The notes: generated by a model not told the origin, from the sequence alone. 64,000 nt of DNA from Nitrososphaerota archaeon (GCA_009889515.1 WUQR01000139.1:124001-188000); one strand, 5' to 3'. Positions 44,241-55,329 are shown, counted from the stretch's first letter. Translations and numbers: made by a program.

Positions 44241-44360
44241 CAGGCGCGAATATAGCCATCTAAATGTTATTAAAAAATCTTCAACCTGTGCGAGCCAAAG
44301 AGAGTGTAGATGCTGTTAAATAGCTTTTGATGGAAAGGTTGATAAACACGTTTAGCGTGA

Positions 44361-47300
44361 ATGTACCCGAAAGAAATGCTTTCCTGCACTCGTCCGAGGC
44401 ACCTCAGACACAGCATCACAATAGCTCTAACCCTATTGCTACTTGTGTCAACATTCTCTCTTACCCACGTCCCAATAGCAGAGGCCCAGGAAACACCTCT
44501 AAAGAAAGTCTCGCCTAACGACATAAACACTTCCCTAATGGCCCAGCATATAGAGTATCTAAGTAGCCTTGGAAGCCGCGTGACGGGTTATCCCGGACAC
44601 TACAAGGCCGCACAATATATCGCTGACAGGCTTAGGGAGATGGGCCTCAAAGTGATTATTCAGAATTACAGTGTTGTAGTACCGATCGACGAGGGCTCAT
44701 ACATCGAGCTTGAATCAAGAGGAGAGAGGACGAGGCTTGAAGCATATGCCGTCTGGCCAAACGGGCCCCACACCTCCATGACAAGGAAAGAGGGGGTACG
44801 TGGACACTTAATATATGTGGGGCGTGGAGAGCTGGAGGATTTTGACGGGAAAGATGTTGTCGGAAGCATTGTTCTCATGGATTATACTAGCGGCTCCAAC
44901 TGGCTAAACGCTGCGAAGCTTGGAGCACGCGCTGTAATCTTTATCGAGCCACCAGCAGTCCCACACTACCTAGACTCTCTAAAAAAGTTCATCGACGCCC
45001 CACTTAACTTTCCCCGACTCTACGTCACAAGTGAAACAGGAGAAAGACTGAAAGAAGCTGCTGAAAAAGGTGCGAGGGTAACTGTCTTCGTTAGAATGAG
45101 ATACATCGAGACCACGGCCTATAATGTGATCGGCGCGCTAAACGGCACGAATAGTGCCGATCCGACAACCATGATCTTCACCGCGCGGTTTGATAGCTGG
45201 TCAGCCGTCCCCGCACTCTCCCCGGCAGCAATGGAGGCAGTTCCCCCAGCATTCCTCCTAGAGCTTGCAAGATACTATTCAGAGAATAAGCCGTACTGGA
45301 ATGCCTGGTTCGTCTTCTTTAGCGGGCATTGGCAGGGGCTAGCCGGTCCGAGGAACTTCGTGGATAATTTCTACTTCTCCCGGGAGGTTGCGGAGGGCAG
45401 GTTCAGACCGATCCTCATGATAGGAATCGGAGAACTAGACCCCTATGGAATAGGGCTTGACCTGCTGAGAGGGAGCGCGCTTAACCTTTACGCGACGACA
45501 GGCAACGCTGGAGGAATAACTGTGAGATACTCTTGGATAAGGAGACAGATATTCACCAGCTATATTCATGATGAAGACTTTGTCTCGAATCTTCAAAAGA
45601 TGACTGGTATAAAATCCGACTCTTTTGTAAAGGAGTTCTTCACCAACACGATGTACTGGGGTTCTCAGCAGTATCCAAGCATGCTTGATACAGAGCCTGC
45701 AGAGCAGACGAGGGGCATAGCCTTCACAATACAATCCTCCCAGACATCACTGTCTTGGATAGGAACTCCTGTTAGCGACCTCTCTCTAGTGGATTTGGAG
45801 CGCCTCCGTCCCCAGCTCTACACAATAGCCCACATCATCGACTCATTCCTGAATGAGAAAAGCCTTGGAATTAGCTGGCAGAGCGTCTCACCCTCTCGCC
45901 TATTCATACAGCCCGGAGGCTTTGCAGAATATGCAGGCTTCATCGAGCTTAGGGGGAAGGTTATCACCTATAACGCATCGGTTGGATGGTATAGGCCGGT
46001 TCCCAAGCTCCTAGTCAGGGTCTATGTAGGCTTCACACCCACCGCCTCAGTTGTCTATGGACCTGGAGGTGGGACGGCGGTGGGAGGCGGCCTCAGCGCA
46101 GGCTACTGGCCACTACCATATCCCTTCAACAAGATGATGACCTTCGCCGATGAGAATGGAATGTTCACTATTAAGGGTCTTGTGCCTTATCCATTCGTCC
46201 CGGGCAGCAGATATTTCGTCGAGGCATGGGGATTCGATGATGAGACTGGGGAGATAATATACGCCCCCGACCTCGGCATCTATGGTGCTAGGTCAATTCC
46301 GCCGACAATTTCTCCCCTCTCACCCTATGACGAGGTCTCAGTAGTCGTCTTCAGGGCTGTGCCAACCTACATCTTCGACGTCATAGACCTCACCAACTTC
46401 AGGCCGGCACTAATGCCTGACCCGCACCTGGCGGGGTGGGCAGCGCCGACGACAGGCGGGCAAGCTGGGCTCGGAGGTGGGTGGTATCATACAGCCGGCG
46501 CCCAGATAGTCCCCCTCAACTTCCGAATCAGAGGCGATCTGCTCTTCTATGGAGTTTACTTTAACATGTATGAGCCTGTGGGTGTAGTCTTCACTCAGCC
46601 CGGCGAAGTCTTCATGGTTCTTGGCAGGCTTGGTGGGGCTGGAGTAGCCCTCTCCCGTGTGCCATACATAGCCCTCGTAAACTCGACTGAGAGGGAGACG
46701 GAGGGTGTAGGCTTCAAGTCTGAACACGAGCTGGTGGTTCACAACACAGCCTACAGAATTGCGCTCGATATGTACAGAATAACCAAGGGCAGGTATGATG
46801 CGCTGAGCTCCAAGAATGTTAAGACCATTAGCATCGAGCAGAAGCTGGAGCAGGTTGAGAAGTATCTACGTCTGGCCGAGGAGGCCTACTCCAATAGAAA
46901 GTACTCCCTCTTCCAGTCCTACTCAATGCTTGCGTGGGGCTGGGCATACAGGGCGTACAACGAGGTTATGGGTCTTATAAACGACTCCTCAAACACAAGC
47001 CTATTCTTTATAGGCTTAATAGTCTTGAGCAGCGTCTTCGTAGAGCGTCTGGTCATACATGCTGAAGGGAAGAAGAGGCTTCTATCGATAATATCTGTGG
47101 GCGCTGTCCTCTTCCTAATCTTCACCGAGGTTCACCCCGCATTCAGTGTTATGAGCACAGCTCTAATGGCAGTCTTCGGCCTCCTCACAATAGTGCTGTA
47201 CATGATTGTTCTCTCGGTCTTGGGTAACGAAGTTGAGCGCGTAAGGCGTAGCATATCCTACAGGATGCTTGGGTCTCACGTTCTTGAGATTGGCCGCGTG

Positions 47301-49106
47301 GGGATAATGGCTGTCGCATATAACACAGCCGTAGAAAACATGAGGAGAAGGAGGTTGAGGACTACGCTGATAATCGGCTCAATCATAGGTGTGACACTCG
47401 GACTCTCAATCTTCACCTCAGTCGCTCCCTCGGTTGATGTTGCATTCCCGTCGCTACCACAGAGTGCACCAACAGATGGGGTCTCGGTGAGGATTGGCTA
47501 TGGTATCCCAGTTGGAGGCGTCATGGGTGATGAGGGGCGTGAGGTGCTGAAGGCTTACGAGGCGCAGGGCATGGTGGTGGCACCTAGGGCATGGTACTAC
47601 CCAGTCTCAATCTACCCTGCGGTGGGCCCAATACTCCAGCTCAGCAAGGACCCGCTCTCAGGAAATTTCTACAACATCCATGCAATACTAGGCCTCACAG
47701 GACCTGACCTTGAGCGAACAGTTGCGCAGCTAGTAGGGAATGAGAATAGCTCAGTCGTACAACTAGGAGCCTGCTGCATAATTCAATCAAAGGGCCCCAG
47801 CAGCATCTTCAGTAGTGAATACGCCTACGAGATACTTGTCCCTGATACGTTGGCAGAGATGCTTGGAGTTCAGGTCGGTGACAGGCTCTATGCCATGGGC
47901 CTCCCCTTAAAAGTAGTAGGCATATACTCTGCTGCCGAAGCTGAAAAACTGTTCGAGATCAGCGGCTTCTCAATGGCGCCTATAAATCCATACTATGTAG
48001 GATCCATAGCCTTTGGCGCAACTGTGCCCGCACAGCAGATTCCGCCTCCCCTCTCGTGGGACAGGCTGATTATCGCTCCATACGGACTAGTTACCAGCCT
48101 CGGCGGATACACGGCGTCCTACAACATTTATCCCGCGGAAGGTGGGGCCGGCGAGAGTATGCGCCAGCTCGCCAGAGACTTGAGCATGGTTACAGACCTC
48201 GCGGTATACGTGGGTGAGGGCGGCTCGACATATAGGGGCTCCCGTGTCACGAGCTTTAAGACCGTTGGGTGGGAGATTGTGCCGGCGCTGATTGTCATCG
48301 GCGCACTAAATACGGTAATTAACCTCATGGGCAGTGTGGAGGAGAGGAGGCGGGAGATATCGGTCTACTCTGTGTTAGGCTTGCCGCCTCTAGGCTCCAG
48401 CTTCCTCTTCTTCGTAGAATCTGCCGTCTACGCCTCGCTAGGCGCTCTCATCGGGTATCTAAATGGATTCGTGTTGAACAGGGCCTTCATAGAATTCGGG
48501 CTCCTGCCAAGAGTCTACACTCTCAACTATGCCTCCATCTTCATAATGCTCTCCCTCGGCATCGTGATATTAGCCGCCATGCTTGCCTCAGTATACCCAT
48601 CAAGAATTGCCGCCATGCTGGTCACACCCTCCCTCGAGAGGAAGTGGAAGCCACCCACAAAGCCCAAGCAGGGGGTATGGCGCCTCCCACTCCCACTAAG
48701 CATCGACAACAGGGACGAGGCAGCGGCATTCATGGCCTTCCTATACGAGTATTATGTCGGAGCTGGTGCGCAGAAGCCCAGCTACACCGTGAGAGAGGTC
48801 ATGCCACCAGTATTAAACAATAGGGGCGAAATGAGGCTGCGGCTGGATGTCTCGCTGGCCCCCTACGAACAGGGCATAAACCAGCACGTAGAGATAGCCT
48901 CCATCTACGAGGAGTCTGCCAAGAGATACTCGTTCGAGCTAATCATGACAAAGATCAGCGGAGCAGACGCGATGTGGGCTACCCAGGCATACTTCTTTGC
49001 AGACGACCTCAGAAAGCAGGTCCTAATCTGGAGGGCAATAACCGTCGAGGAGAGGAACAGGTACTTAGAGTTCTCGAAAGGACTTATCAAGGAGCAGATA
49101 GATTAA
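44361..49106 (+). CDS. Giant membrane protein: M28 peptidase-like ectodomain fused to FtsX-type permease
   Basis: 1581 residues. Order: signal-like segment (about 19-42); an M28 aminopeptidase-like fold with inserted PA domain (about 50-440); beta-rich regions (about 520-800); three hydrophobic segments (about 870-950); then a MacB/FtsX unit, with one segment (LRTTLIIGSIIGVTLGLSIF), a periplasmic-core-like domain and three more segments in the FtsX domain (SVEERRREISVYSVLGLPP). The M28 zinc ligands look lost: the His-x-Asp site reads ARFDSW and the glutamate pair reads GHWQG. It is therefore probably a non-enzymatic binding module coupled to an ABC-type mechanotransmitter. No ATPase gene is adjacent. 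Confidence 0.8.
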   Translation: MYPKEMLSCTRPRHLRHSITIALTLLLLVSTFSLTHVPIAEAQETPLKKVSPNDINTSLMAQHIEYLSSLGSRVTGYPGHYKAAQYIADRLREMGLKVIIQNYSVVVPIDEGSYIELESRGERTRLEAYAVWPNGPHTSMTRKEGVRGHLIYVGRGELEDFDGKDVVGSIVLMDYTSGSNWLNAAKLGARAVIFIEPPAVPHYLDSLKKFIDAPLNFPRLYVTSETGERLKEAAEKGARVTVFVRMRYIETTAYNVIGALNGTNSADPTTMIFTARFDSWSAVPALSPAAMEAVPPAFLLELARYYSENKPYWNAWFVFFSGHWQGLAGPRNFVDNFYFSREVAEGRFRPILMIGIGELDPYGIGLDLLRGSALNLYATTGNAGGITVRYSWIRRQIFTSYIHDEDFVSNLQKMTGIKSDSFVKEFFTNTMYWGSQQYPSMLDTEPAEQTRGIAFTIQSSQTSLSWIGTPVSDLSLVDLERLRPQLYTIAHIIDSFLNEKSLGISWQSVSPSRLFIQPGGFAEYAGFIELRGKVITYNASVGWYRPVPKLLVRVYVGFTPTASVVYGPGGGTAVGGGLSAGYWPLPYPFNKMMTFADENGMFTIKGLVPYPFVPGSRYFVEAWGFDDETGEIIYAPDLGIYGARSIPPTISPLSPYDEVSVVVFRAVPTYIFDVIDLTNFRPALMPDPHLAGWAAPTTGGQAGLGGGWYHTAGAQIVPLNFRIRGDLLFYGVYFNMYEPVGVVFTQPGEVFMVLGRLGGAGVALSRVPYIALVNSTERETEGVGFKSEHELVVHNTAYRIALDMYRITKGRYDALSSKNVKTISIEQKLEQVEKYLRLAEEAYSNRKYSLFQSYSMLAWGWAYRAYNEVMGLINDSSNTSLFFIGLIVLSSVFVERLVIHAEGKKRLLSIISVGAVLFLIFTEVHPAFSVMSTALMAVFGLLTIVLYMIVLSVLGNEVERVRRSISYRMLGSHVLEIGRVGIMAVAYNTAVENMRRRRLRTTLIIGSIIGVTLGLSIFTSVAPSVDVAFPSLPQSAPTDGVSVRIGYGIPVGGVMGDEGREVLKAYEAQGMVVAPRAWYYPVSIYPAVGPILQLSKDPLSGNFYNIHAILGLTGPDLERTVAQLVGNENSSVVQLGACCIIQSKGPSSIFSSEYAYEILVPDTLAEMLGVQVGDRLYAMGLPLKVVGIYSAAEAEKLFEISGFSMAPINPYYVGSIAFGATVPAQQIPPPLSWDRLIIAPYGLVTSLGGYTASYNIYPAEGGAGESMRQLARDLSMVTDLAVYVGEGGSTYRGSRVTSFKTVGWEIVPALIVIGALNTVINLMGSVEERRREISVYSVLGLPPLGSSFLFFVESAVYASLGALIGYLNGFVLNRAFIEFGLLPRVYTLNYASIFIMLSLGIVILAAMLASVYPSRIAAMLVTPSLERKWKPPTKPKQGVWRLPLPLSIDNRDEAAAFMAFLYEYYVGAGAQKPSYTVREVMPPVLNNRGEMRLRLDVSLAPYEQGINQHVEIASIYEESAKRYSFELIMTKISGADAMWATQAYFFADDLRKQVLIWRAITVEERNRYLEFSKGLIKEQID

Positions 49107-49119
49107 GTGTAACGCTGCC

Positions 49120-50139
49120 ATGTCTTTCACATCCCTGCTCACACGCCCCATCAGGATAATACACAGCCCGGGAAAGGTGATTTCAGAGATCTCTGAGAGA
49201 CCAGGTACTGGAGTAGCAATGCTCATCTTCTTCCTCGTAGTGGCATCCAGCATCACCTTAGATACGTTAGTGTCCTTGCCTAGGCTCGAGATAATCAATG
49301 TTTTTGATGAGAAGATTCCGACACCCACCGTAGACATAAGGTTTGTCATTGCTCGGCAGATTGCCTACTTCTTCCTAGCCATAGGAGTGTTGTTCGGAGT
49401 ACTGTGGGTCTTCTCGTTCTTCCTCAAAAAGAAGAATGGAAACCTGTTATCTATCCTTTCATCCATACTGAACGGATTCCTGATACTCTTCATCTTCATT
49501 GCCGTCGGCTCACTAATTAGCCTCCTTCTCCCACCATCCACCATCATCGTTTATGGATATGAGGCAAATGGTGTTGGTTTTCGCGACCTTTCAGTCACTG
49601 GGATCTATGAGGGTGTCGAAGTCCCGGCGGGTGTTAGAGAGGACATATTGTCCAACGGCTCAGCTATTTATGCTCCTCTGGCGCGTGCCTTGACTCTGAA
49701 GGCGGAGGTCTTAGACTCCTCGGGGTTAAGGGTAAACCTCACAGGTTTGAGCGATGCTGAAAAAAGGAGGGCCTTGGAGGGAGGTCGTCAAAGGATAACC
49801 ATTGAAGGGCTGATGCTCAGTGAGGCAGTAGTTAATGGTGTGGACAGAATAGCTGTCCCCTTCAACATTTCTCAAGTTACTCCGCTATATTTGAACTGGA
49901 GTTCCGCCGAGGTTGAGACGTACAGATATATTGATGCGACGATAATGGGGCTGTCAGAGATGTCAAGCGATGAGCTCGCCTTGACCTATATTAGAAGGGC
50001 GCTCTCCCCGGTTGCTTGGCTCTGGATTTCGGGCCTAGGGGCATATGCACTTAACGTGGTGTATGGGTTGGGGAGGTTTAGGGCTGGCGCTGCGTGGGCC
50101 GCAGCCTTCTCGCTAATGACATTGATGGGTCTTGTCTAA
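49120..50139 (+). CDS. Polytopic membrane protein with extracytoplasmic domain (Yip1-like)
   Basis: 339 residues, 13 bases after the giant FtsX fusion. Three hydrophobic segments lie in the N-terminal half (VAMLIFFLVVASSITLDTLV; IAYFFLAIGVLFGVLWVFSF; ILNGFLILFIFIAVGSLISL), then a soluble loop of about 130 residues with N-x-S/T sites, then two C-terminal segments. The N-terminal opening (LLTRPIRIIHSPGKVISEIS) resembles Yip1-domain proteins. Spacing says it works with the upstream protein. Function unknown. Confidence 0.6.
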   Translation: MSFTSLLTRPIRIIHSPGKVISEISERPGTGVAMLIFFLVVASSITLDTLVSLPRLEIINVFDEKIPTPTVDIRFVIARQIAYFFLAIGVLFGVLWVFSFFLKKKNGNLLSILSSILNGFLILFIFIAVGSLISLLLPPSTIIVYGYEANGVGFRDLSVTGIYEGVEVPAGVREDILSNGSAIYAPLARALTLKAEVLDSSGLRVNLTGLSDAEKRRALEGGRQRITIEGLMLSEAVVNGVDRIAVPFNISQVTPLYLNWSSAEVETYRYIDATIMGLSEMSSDELALTYIRRALSPVAWLWISGLGAYALNVVYGLGRFRAGAAWAAAFSLMTLMGLV

Positions 50140-51022
50140 CACATCGGATATAGCTAATCAGACACTCATCGGTTGGCGTGGCATAGAGTTTCTCGCACCC
50201 GAGACATTAAGGCTAGCCGCGGAGAGGATAGGGCCGCACAGCTCCTACTCAGTATTCTCTGACAAAGGTTATCCTAGAGTGGAGATTATAGTTGACAGGT
50301 CTAAGAACTACGATGCCGTAGGGCTCGCCCAGTGGGTTGAGAGGCTCATCAAGAGTAGACAGGCTGAGAAGTGGGCAGATGTCGAAAAATACGAGGGCGA
50401 GATATTTGGGCACAGGGCTCTGAAGATTACTGGCCGCGTAGAGGCAGGTCGTTTTATAGCCTATGCGTGGGCGTGCTCGGGGGTGTTGAAATTTTTCAAG
50501 CTGAACCTCCAGCAGGAAAGTGAAGACTGGGCAGCCATCTTCAGAAGTCTTAAATGCCACCGGAGCGATGGCATGATGCTCCTAAGTCTCTACGAGTTCC
50601 AAATACTCGCCCCCTCCACGCTCTGGATAAGCGCCATAAACTCTACTACAGGCATGTTCTCCCTGGTCCTAGAAGATGAGAATAATGTGGTGGTGATAGA
50701 AAGGGCGGGGCCCGCAGCCGCCCTCGGACTCGAGATGACACAGTGGCTCAAGAAATTCCACTCAAAGCTACTCGAAAAATATAAGGTGTTTATAGGCCGT
50801 GAGCCGCTCGCCGCCCGTGAAGAGGGTGCTCACCAAGCCGTAGCCTACCCCATCCATCCAAAGGGTCTTGCGGTTAGGAGGAAAACAATAGGGCTGTCTC
50901 AGGTTTGGCTTTGCGATGTGAATGATAGGTTCTGGGCCCTCTCAGAAATCAGCTACGCAAGGAAGACAAGCCTCACACAACTGCCCAAAATTAGGATAGA
51001 CTGCCACGCCAAGACGCTTTAA
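50132..51022 (+). CDS. Hypothetical protein with internal duplication
   Basis: 296 residues, TTG start overlapping the previous stop by eight bases, so the third gene of the FtsX-fusion unit. It has two similar halves: about 12-150 opens GWRGIEFLAPETLRLAA and about 155-290 opens LYEFQILAPSTLWISAI, each followed by a beta-rich stretch and a tryptophan-containing helix (AQWVERL; TQWLKKF). No membrane segment or signal. Probably a soluble cytoplasmic partner of the two membrane proteins; family not recognised. Confidence 0.6.
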   Translation: MSNTSDIANQTLIGWRGIEFLAPETLRLAAERIGPHSSYSVFSDKGYPRVEIIVDRSKNYDAVGLAQWVERLIKSRQAEKWADVEKYEGEIFGHRALKITGRVEAGRFIAYAWACSGVLKFFKLNLQQESEDWAAIFRSLKCHRSDGMMLLSLYEFQILAPSTLWISAINSTTGMFSLVLEDENNVVVIERAGPAAALGLEMTQWLKKFHSKLLEKYKVFIGREPLAAREEGAHQAVAYPIHPKGLAVRRKTIGLSQVWLCDVNDRFWALSEISYARKTSLTQLPKIRIDCHAKTL

Positions 51023-51089
51023 CAAGTTTACCCCCCGCAGAAAAGCAAAAGACTAAAAATAAAGAGTGCTGAATCGGTCTGATGCAGTT

Positions 51090-51161
51090 GGGGCCGTGGT
51101 CTAGCGGTATGACGCCGCCCTGACGCGGCGGAGGTCGTGGGTTCGATTCCCACCGGCCCCA
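51090..51161 (+). tRNA. tRNA-Val (anticodon GAC)
   Basis: Complete cloverleaf without intron. Acceptor GGGGCCG pairs with CGGCCCC (51154-51160), discriminator A at 51161. D stem GTC/GAC, anticodon stem CCGCC/GGCGG with loop CTGACGC giving anticodon GAC, T stem GTGGG/CCCAC with loop TTCGATT. CCA is not encoded. It lies alone, between the hypothetical gene and the convergent phnE. Confidence 0.97.
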
Positions 51162-51304
51162 AGTATCAGTGGTTCAGGGATGTAAAAGAGCGTGGAGACG
51201 CTTAGCAGGGATGGGAGTGTTGTCGGGGTGTGAGCCTGTAAGGCGTGTCATACAGGGTCCAGAGGAAGGTCATGCCTAGAACTATGTCTCACGGCTTAGA
51301 TCGC

Positions 51305-52066
51305 TCAGGTGAAGTATCTCGACCTAACCTTCGAGCTGATAAAATCTATCGCGAGTACAAATGCTAGCAGTATCAGTATGGTTGTTAGGAGGCCGCTGTA
51401 TCTCAGCGACTGGACTAGGGCTAGTATCAGGTATCCTACCCCTCCTGCACCTACTAGGCCGACGATAGTGGAGGCTCTGACATTGTATTCGAAGATGAAG
51501 AGTAGCTGGCTAAGGATGTAGTTCGCTGACTCCGGGAGGATTGCGAATCTTAGCTGCTGGAGTCTCGAGGCTCCAACCCCCCTAACCGCCTCCAAGACTT
51601 CACTACTCACAGAGTCGAAGGCTTCGTAGAAGAGTTTTCCAAGATAGCCCGTAGTGTAGAATGTTATGGCTAGCACTCCAGCGAAAGGGCCGAAGCCAGC
51701 TATGACTACGAATATCAAGGCCCATAGTATCGCTGGTATAGTCCTTATCAGGGCGAGTATTGTCCGGAAAAGAGCCATGATAGGCGGGGGAAATAGAAGC
51801 CTCGTACTGAATATTGCTAGGGCCAGGGCAAGCGCGCCACCCATTAGTGTTCCAGCGAAAGCCATGACGACTGTCTCGTAAACTGCGGAGAGGACTTGTG
51901 GGATAATCGTGAGGTCTGGTGGAAGCATTCCAGCTAAGAATGGCCCAATATTCTGTATCCTCGCGACGCGGTCTGGGTCGAAAAATCCTGTCTGCCACAG
52001 CGAGAAAAAGAATAGCACTAGTATGATTATTCGCCCGCTATATTTGATTTTCAAGAAGAGCCTCAC
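51305..52066 (-). CDS. phnE: Phosphonate/phosphite-type ABC permease
   Basis: 253 residues, about six membrane segments. The PhnE-type EAA loop is clear (EAVRGVGASRLQQLRFAILP) and the N terminus resembles PhnE (GTLMGGALALALAIFSTRLL). Its start overlaps the phnC stop by four bases. Together with PhnC and PhnD it forms an importer for phosphonates, phosphite or a related anion. No C-P lyase or phosphite dehydrogenase gene is in the window. Confidence 0.88.
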   Translation of the reverse strand: MRLFLKIKYSGRIIILVLFFFSLWQTGFFDPDRVARIQNIGPFLAGMLPPDLTIIPQVLSAVYETVVMAFAGTLMGGALALALAIFSTRLLFPPPIMALFRTILALIRTIPAILWALIFVVIAGFGPFAGVLAITFYTTGYLGKLFYEAFDSVSSEVLEAVRGVGASRLQQLRFAILPESANYILSQLLFIFEYNVRASTIVGLVGAGGVGYLILALVQSLRYSGLLTTILILLAFVLAIDFISSKVRSRYFT

Positions 52067-52797
52067 CTCATGGCTGCGATTAAGTCTGACTCGGAGACGC
52101 TTCGCCCATCCTTACAGAGCTTAAATTGACCATCCCTCAGGACCAATACTTTGTCCGCATACCTTGAGGCGAGGTGGATGTCGTGGCTTGTTATGACTGT
52201 GGCTATTCCCCTCTTGTCAGCGAGTTCGCGGAAAACGTCTAGCACCTCTAGGGCAGTCAGTGGGTCAAGCTGGCTCACAAACTCGTCAGCCAGTATGACC
52301 TGGGGCTTCTGCATCAAAGCTCTCGCAATAGCTACTCGCTGCCTCTGACCCCCGCTCAGCTGGGAGACTTTCTGGTACTTAAACTGGGCGAGCCCCATCA
52401 TTTCCAATATCTCCTCAGCCCTATCTCTCTCTTCCTTGGGGAATTGCCCTAAGATGGAGTGGAGTAGAGGAACCCTGGCGAGAGCACCTACTAAGACGTT
52501 GTCAAGCACGGAGATGTTGGAGACTATGCCGAATCCCTGGGGAATATATCCTATGACGCTATATGCTCTCTTGGCTGTATCGATTGAAGTTGTGGGCCGC
52601 CCCATAAAGAGTACTTCACCGCGTGATGGTTTGAGTATTCCTTTCAGTATCTTTAGGAGTGTTGACTTACCTGCACCGCTTCTACCAAACACCATGTATA
52701 TTTTACCAGCCTCGATGGATAGCGAAATATCCTTGAGTGTATAGTTTCTAGAATCGTACGTGAACCATACATTCTTCGCTTCTAAGATGCTACTCAA
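52063..52797 (-). CDS. phnC: Phosphonate/phosphite-type ABC ATPase
   Basis: 244 residues. Walker A GRSGAGKST, signature LSGGQRQRVAIARALM, Walker B VILADEFVSQLD, switch histidine in ITSHDIHLA. The pattern of Q-loop and spacing matches PhnC. It overlaps both neighbours by four bases, so PhnD, PhnC and PhnE are translationally coupled. Confidence 0.9.
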   Translation of the reverse strand: MSSILEAKNVWFTYDSRNYTLKDISLSIEAGKIYMVFGRSGAGKSTLLKILKGILKPSRGEVLFMGRPTTSIDTAKRAYSVIGYIPQGFGIVSNISVLDNVLVGALARVPLLHSILGQFPKEERDRAEEILEMMGLAQFKYQKVSQLSGGQRQRVAIARALMQKPQVILADEFVSQLDPLTALEVLDVFRELADKRGIATVITSHDIHLASRYADKVLVLRDGQFKLCKDGRSVSESDLIAAMR

Positions 52798-53732
52798 GTA
52801 TACTGTAACCCCGTCTCCTCAATGTATTTCTCAAGAGTGCCGAGGTGGTCGCTGGTGGTCTTAGGCTCAAATCCTACAAACAGGGCCGAGACTAGCCGTT
52901 TCATCAAATCCCTGTACTCGGGCTTTGAAAGCTCTAGGAACGCCTCCTTTATCCTCTGTTTGAGGCTGTCGGGCAGGTCCGATGAGACTACTACACCATG
53001 TGAAGGCAGGGGGCCTTGAGTCTCTAGAACTCTTGACGAGCCCATGGCCTTGGTGTAGAGCTCGTATGACACGTCGCCCGCCATTACTGTTACGTCAACC
53101 TGCCCCGCGCGAAGTGCCTCCCAACACTGGCCATACCCTCCACCGAAGATGACTTCGCCGAAGAATTCGCGCGGGTTTACAGGCTCTCCGCTTCCACGCT
53201 TGAGAAGGCCAAGCTCAACCAGCCGCGCCATAGGGGCTAGGAAGCCTGAAGAGGATATGGGGCTGGGGAAGCAGGCGCGCTTCCCTTTTAGCTCCTCGAT
53301 CGACTTGTATGGGCTATCCTTTAGAACAATCCAGTACGAGTAATAGTAGGTCGCGTTGACTTTTTGATCCCCCACCGCGACAGTCCTAACCTCTGCGAGT
53401 AGGAGCTCGGCGCCCGCATTCTTGACTGCTAGGTATGCGGGCCAGGACCCCATAAGGGCGACGTGGACATTTTTGAACCTAAGCCCCTCTATGACGCCTG
53501 CATAGTCGGTCGGTATATACACTTCTACCCGGAGTCCCAGCCTCTTCTCGAGAAACTCCTTAAGATTCTTGGACGACTCGGCTATGTCTAGGGGGTTTTG
53601 TGTCGGCTGTATAGCCAGTATTATCTTTGTAATTCCAGGTCTCGGTGTGAGGGTTTGAAGGCTTAGAAGAGCAGCCGCGACGAATATTACAGCTGCTGCG
53701 ATAGTTAGAGCAATTACCTTCTTTTTCTCCAT
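52794..53732 (-). CDS. phnD: Phosphonate/phosphite-type substrate-binding protein
   Basis: 312 residues. An N-terminal hydrophobic segment (VIALTIAAAVIFVAAALLSL) anchors or exports it. The binding fold follows PhnD: LAIQPTQNPLDIAESSKNL, FKNVHVALMGSWPAYL, then FPSPISSSGFLAP and the late SHGVVVSSDLPD. First gene of the operon, ATG at 53732. The ligand cannot be decided between phosphonate, phosphite and similar compounds. Confidence 0.87.
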   Translation of the reverse strand: MEKKKVIALTIAAAVIFVAAALLSLQTLTPRPGITKIILAIQPTQNPLDIAESSKNLKEFLEKRLGLRVEVYIPTDYAGVIEGLRFKNVHVALMGSWPAYLAVKNAGAELLLAEVRTVAVGDQKVNATYYYSYWIVLKDSPYKSIEELKGKRACFPSPISSSGFLAPMARLVELGLLKRGSGEPVNPREFFGEVIFGGGYGQCWEALRAGQVDVTVMAGDVSYELYTKAMGSSRVLETQGPLPSHGVVVSSDLPDSLKQRIKEAFLELSKPEYRDLMKRLVSALFVGFEPKTTSDHLGTLEKYIEETGLQYT

Positions 53733-53756
53733 CGCATGGCTTCTGATAACGCCGTT

Positions 53757-53764
53757 ATATTTAA
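53757..53764 (-). promoter_or_regulatory. TATA-like box of the phnDCE operon
   Basis: TTAAATAT on the minus strand, centred 28 bases before the ATG at 53732. Confidence 0.6.
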
Positions 53765-53819
53765 CTTTACGCCTTTAACAATAATTTTACAGCATAAAAG
53801 ACAAAATTTCAACCACCAG

Positions 53820-53827
53820 TATAAATT
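53820..53827 (+). promoter_or_regulatory. TATA-like box for the secreted protein gene
   Basis: TATAAATT, centred 28 bases before the TTG at 53852; it supports this unusual start over the out-of-frame ATG at 53848. Confidence 0.6.
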
Positions 53828-53851
53828 CGGCATAACACGTTCACCAGATGC

Positions 53852-55241
<1,390 letters not shown>

Positions 55242-55296
55242 CTATGCGTCGCGGATTGTTCGTGTGTCTCAGCCACACTGGGTCATCGATTAAAGA

Positions 55297-55304
55297 CATA
55301 TTTT
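55297..55304 (+). promoter_or_regulatory. TATA-like box for the GH127 gene
   Basis: CATATTTT, centred about 29 bases before the ATG at 55330. Confidence 0.5.
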
Positions 55305-55329
55305 GGAGTAGGGTTCAAGGAATTTTCGA

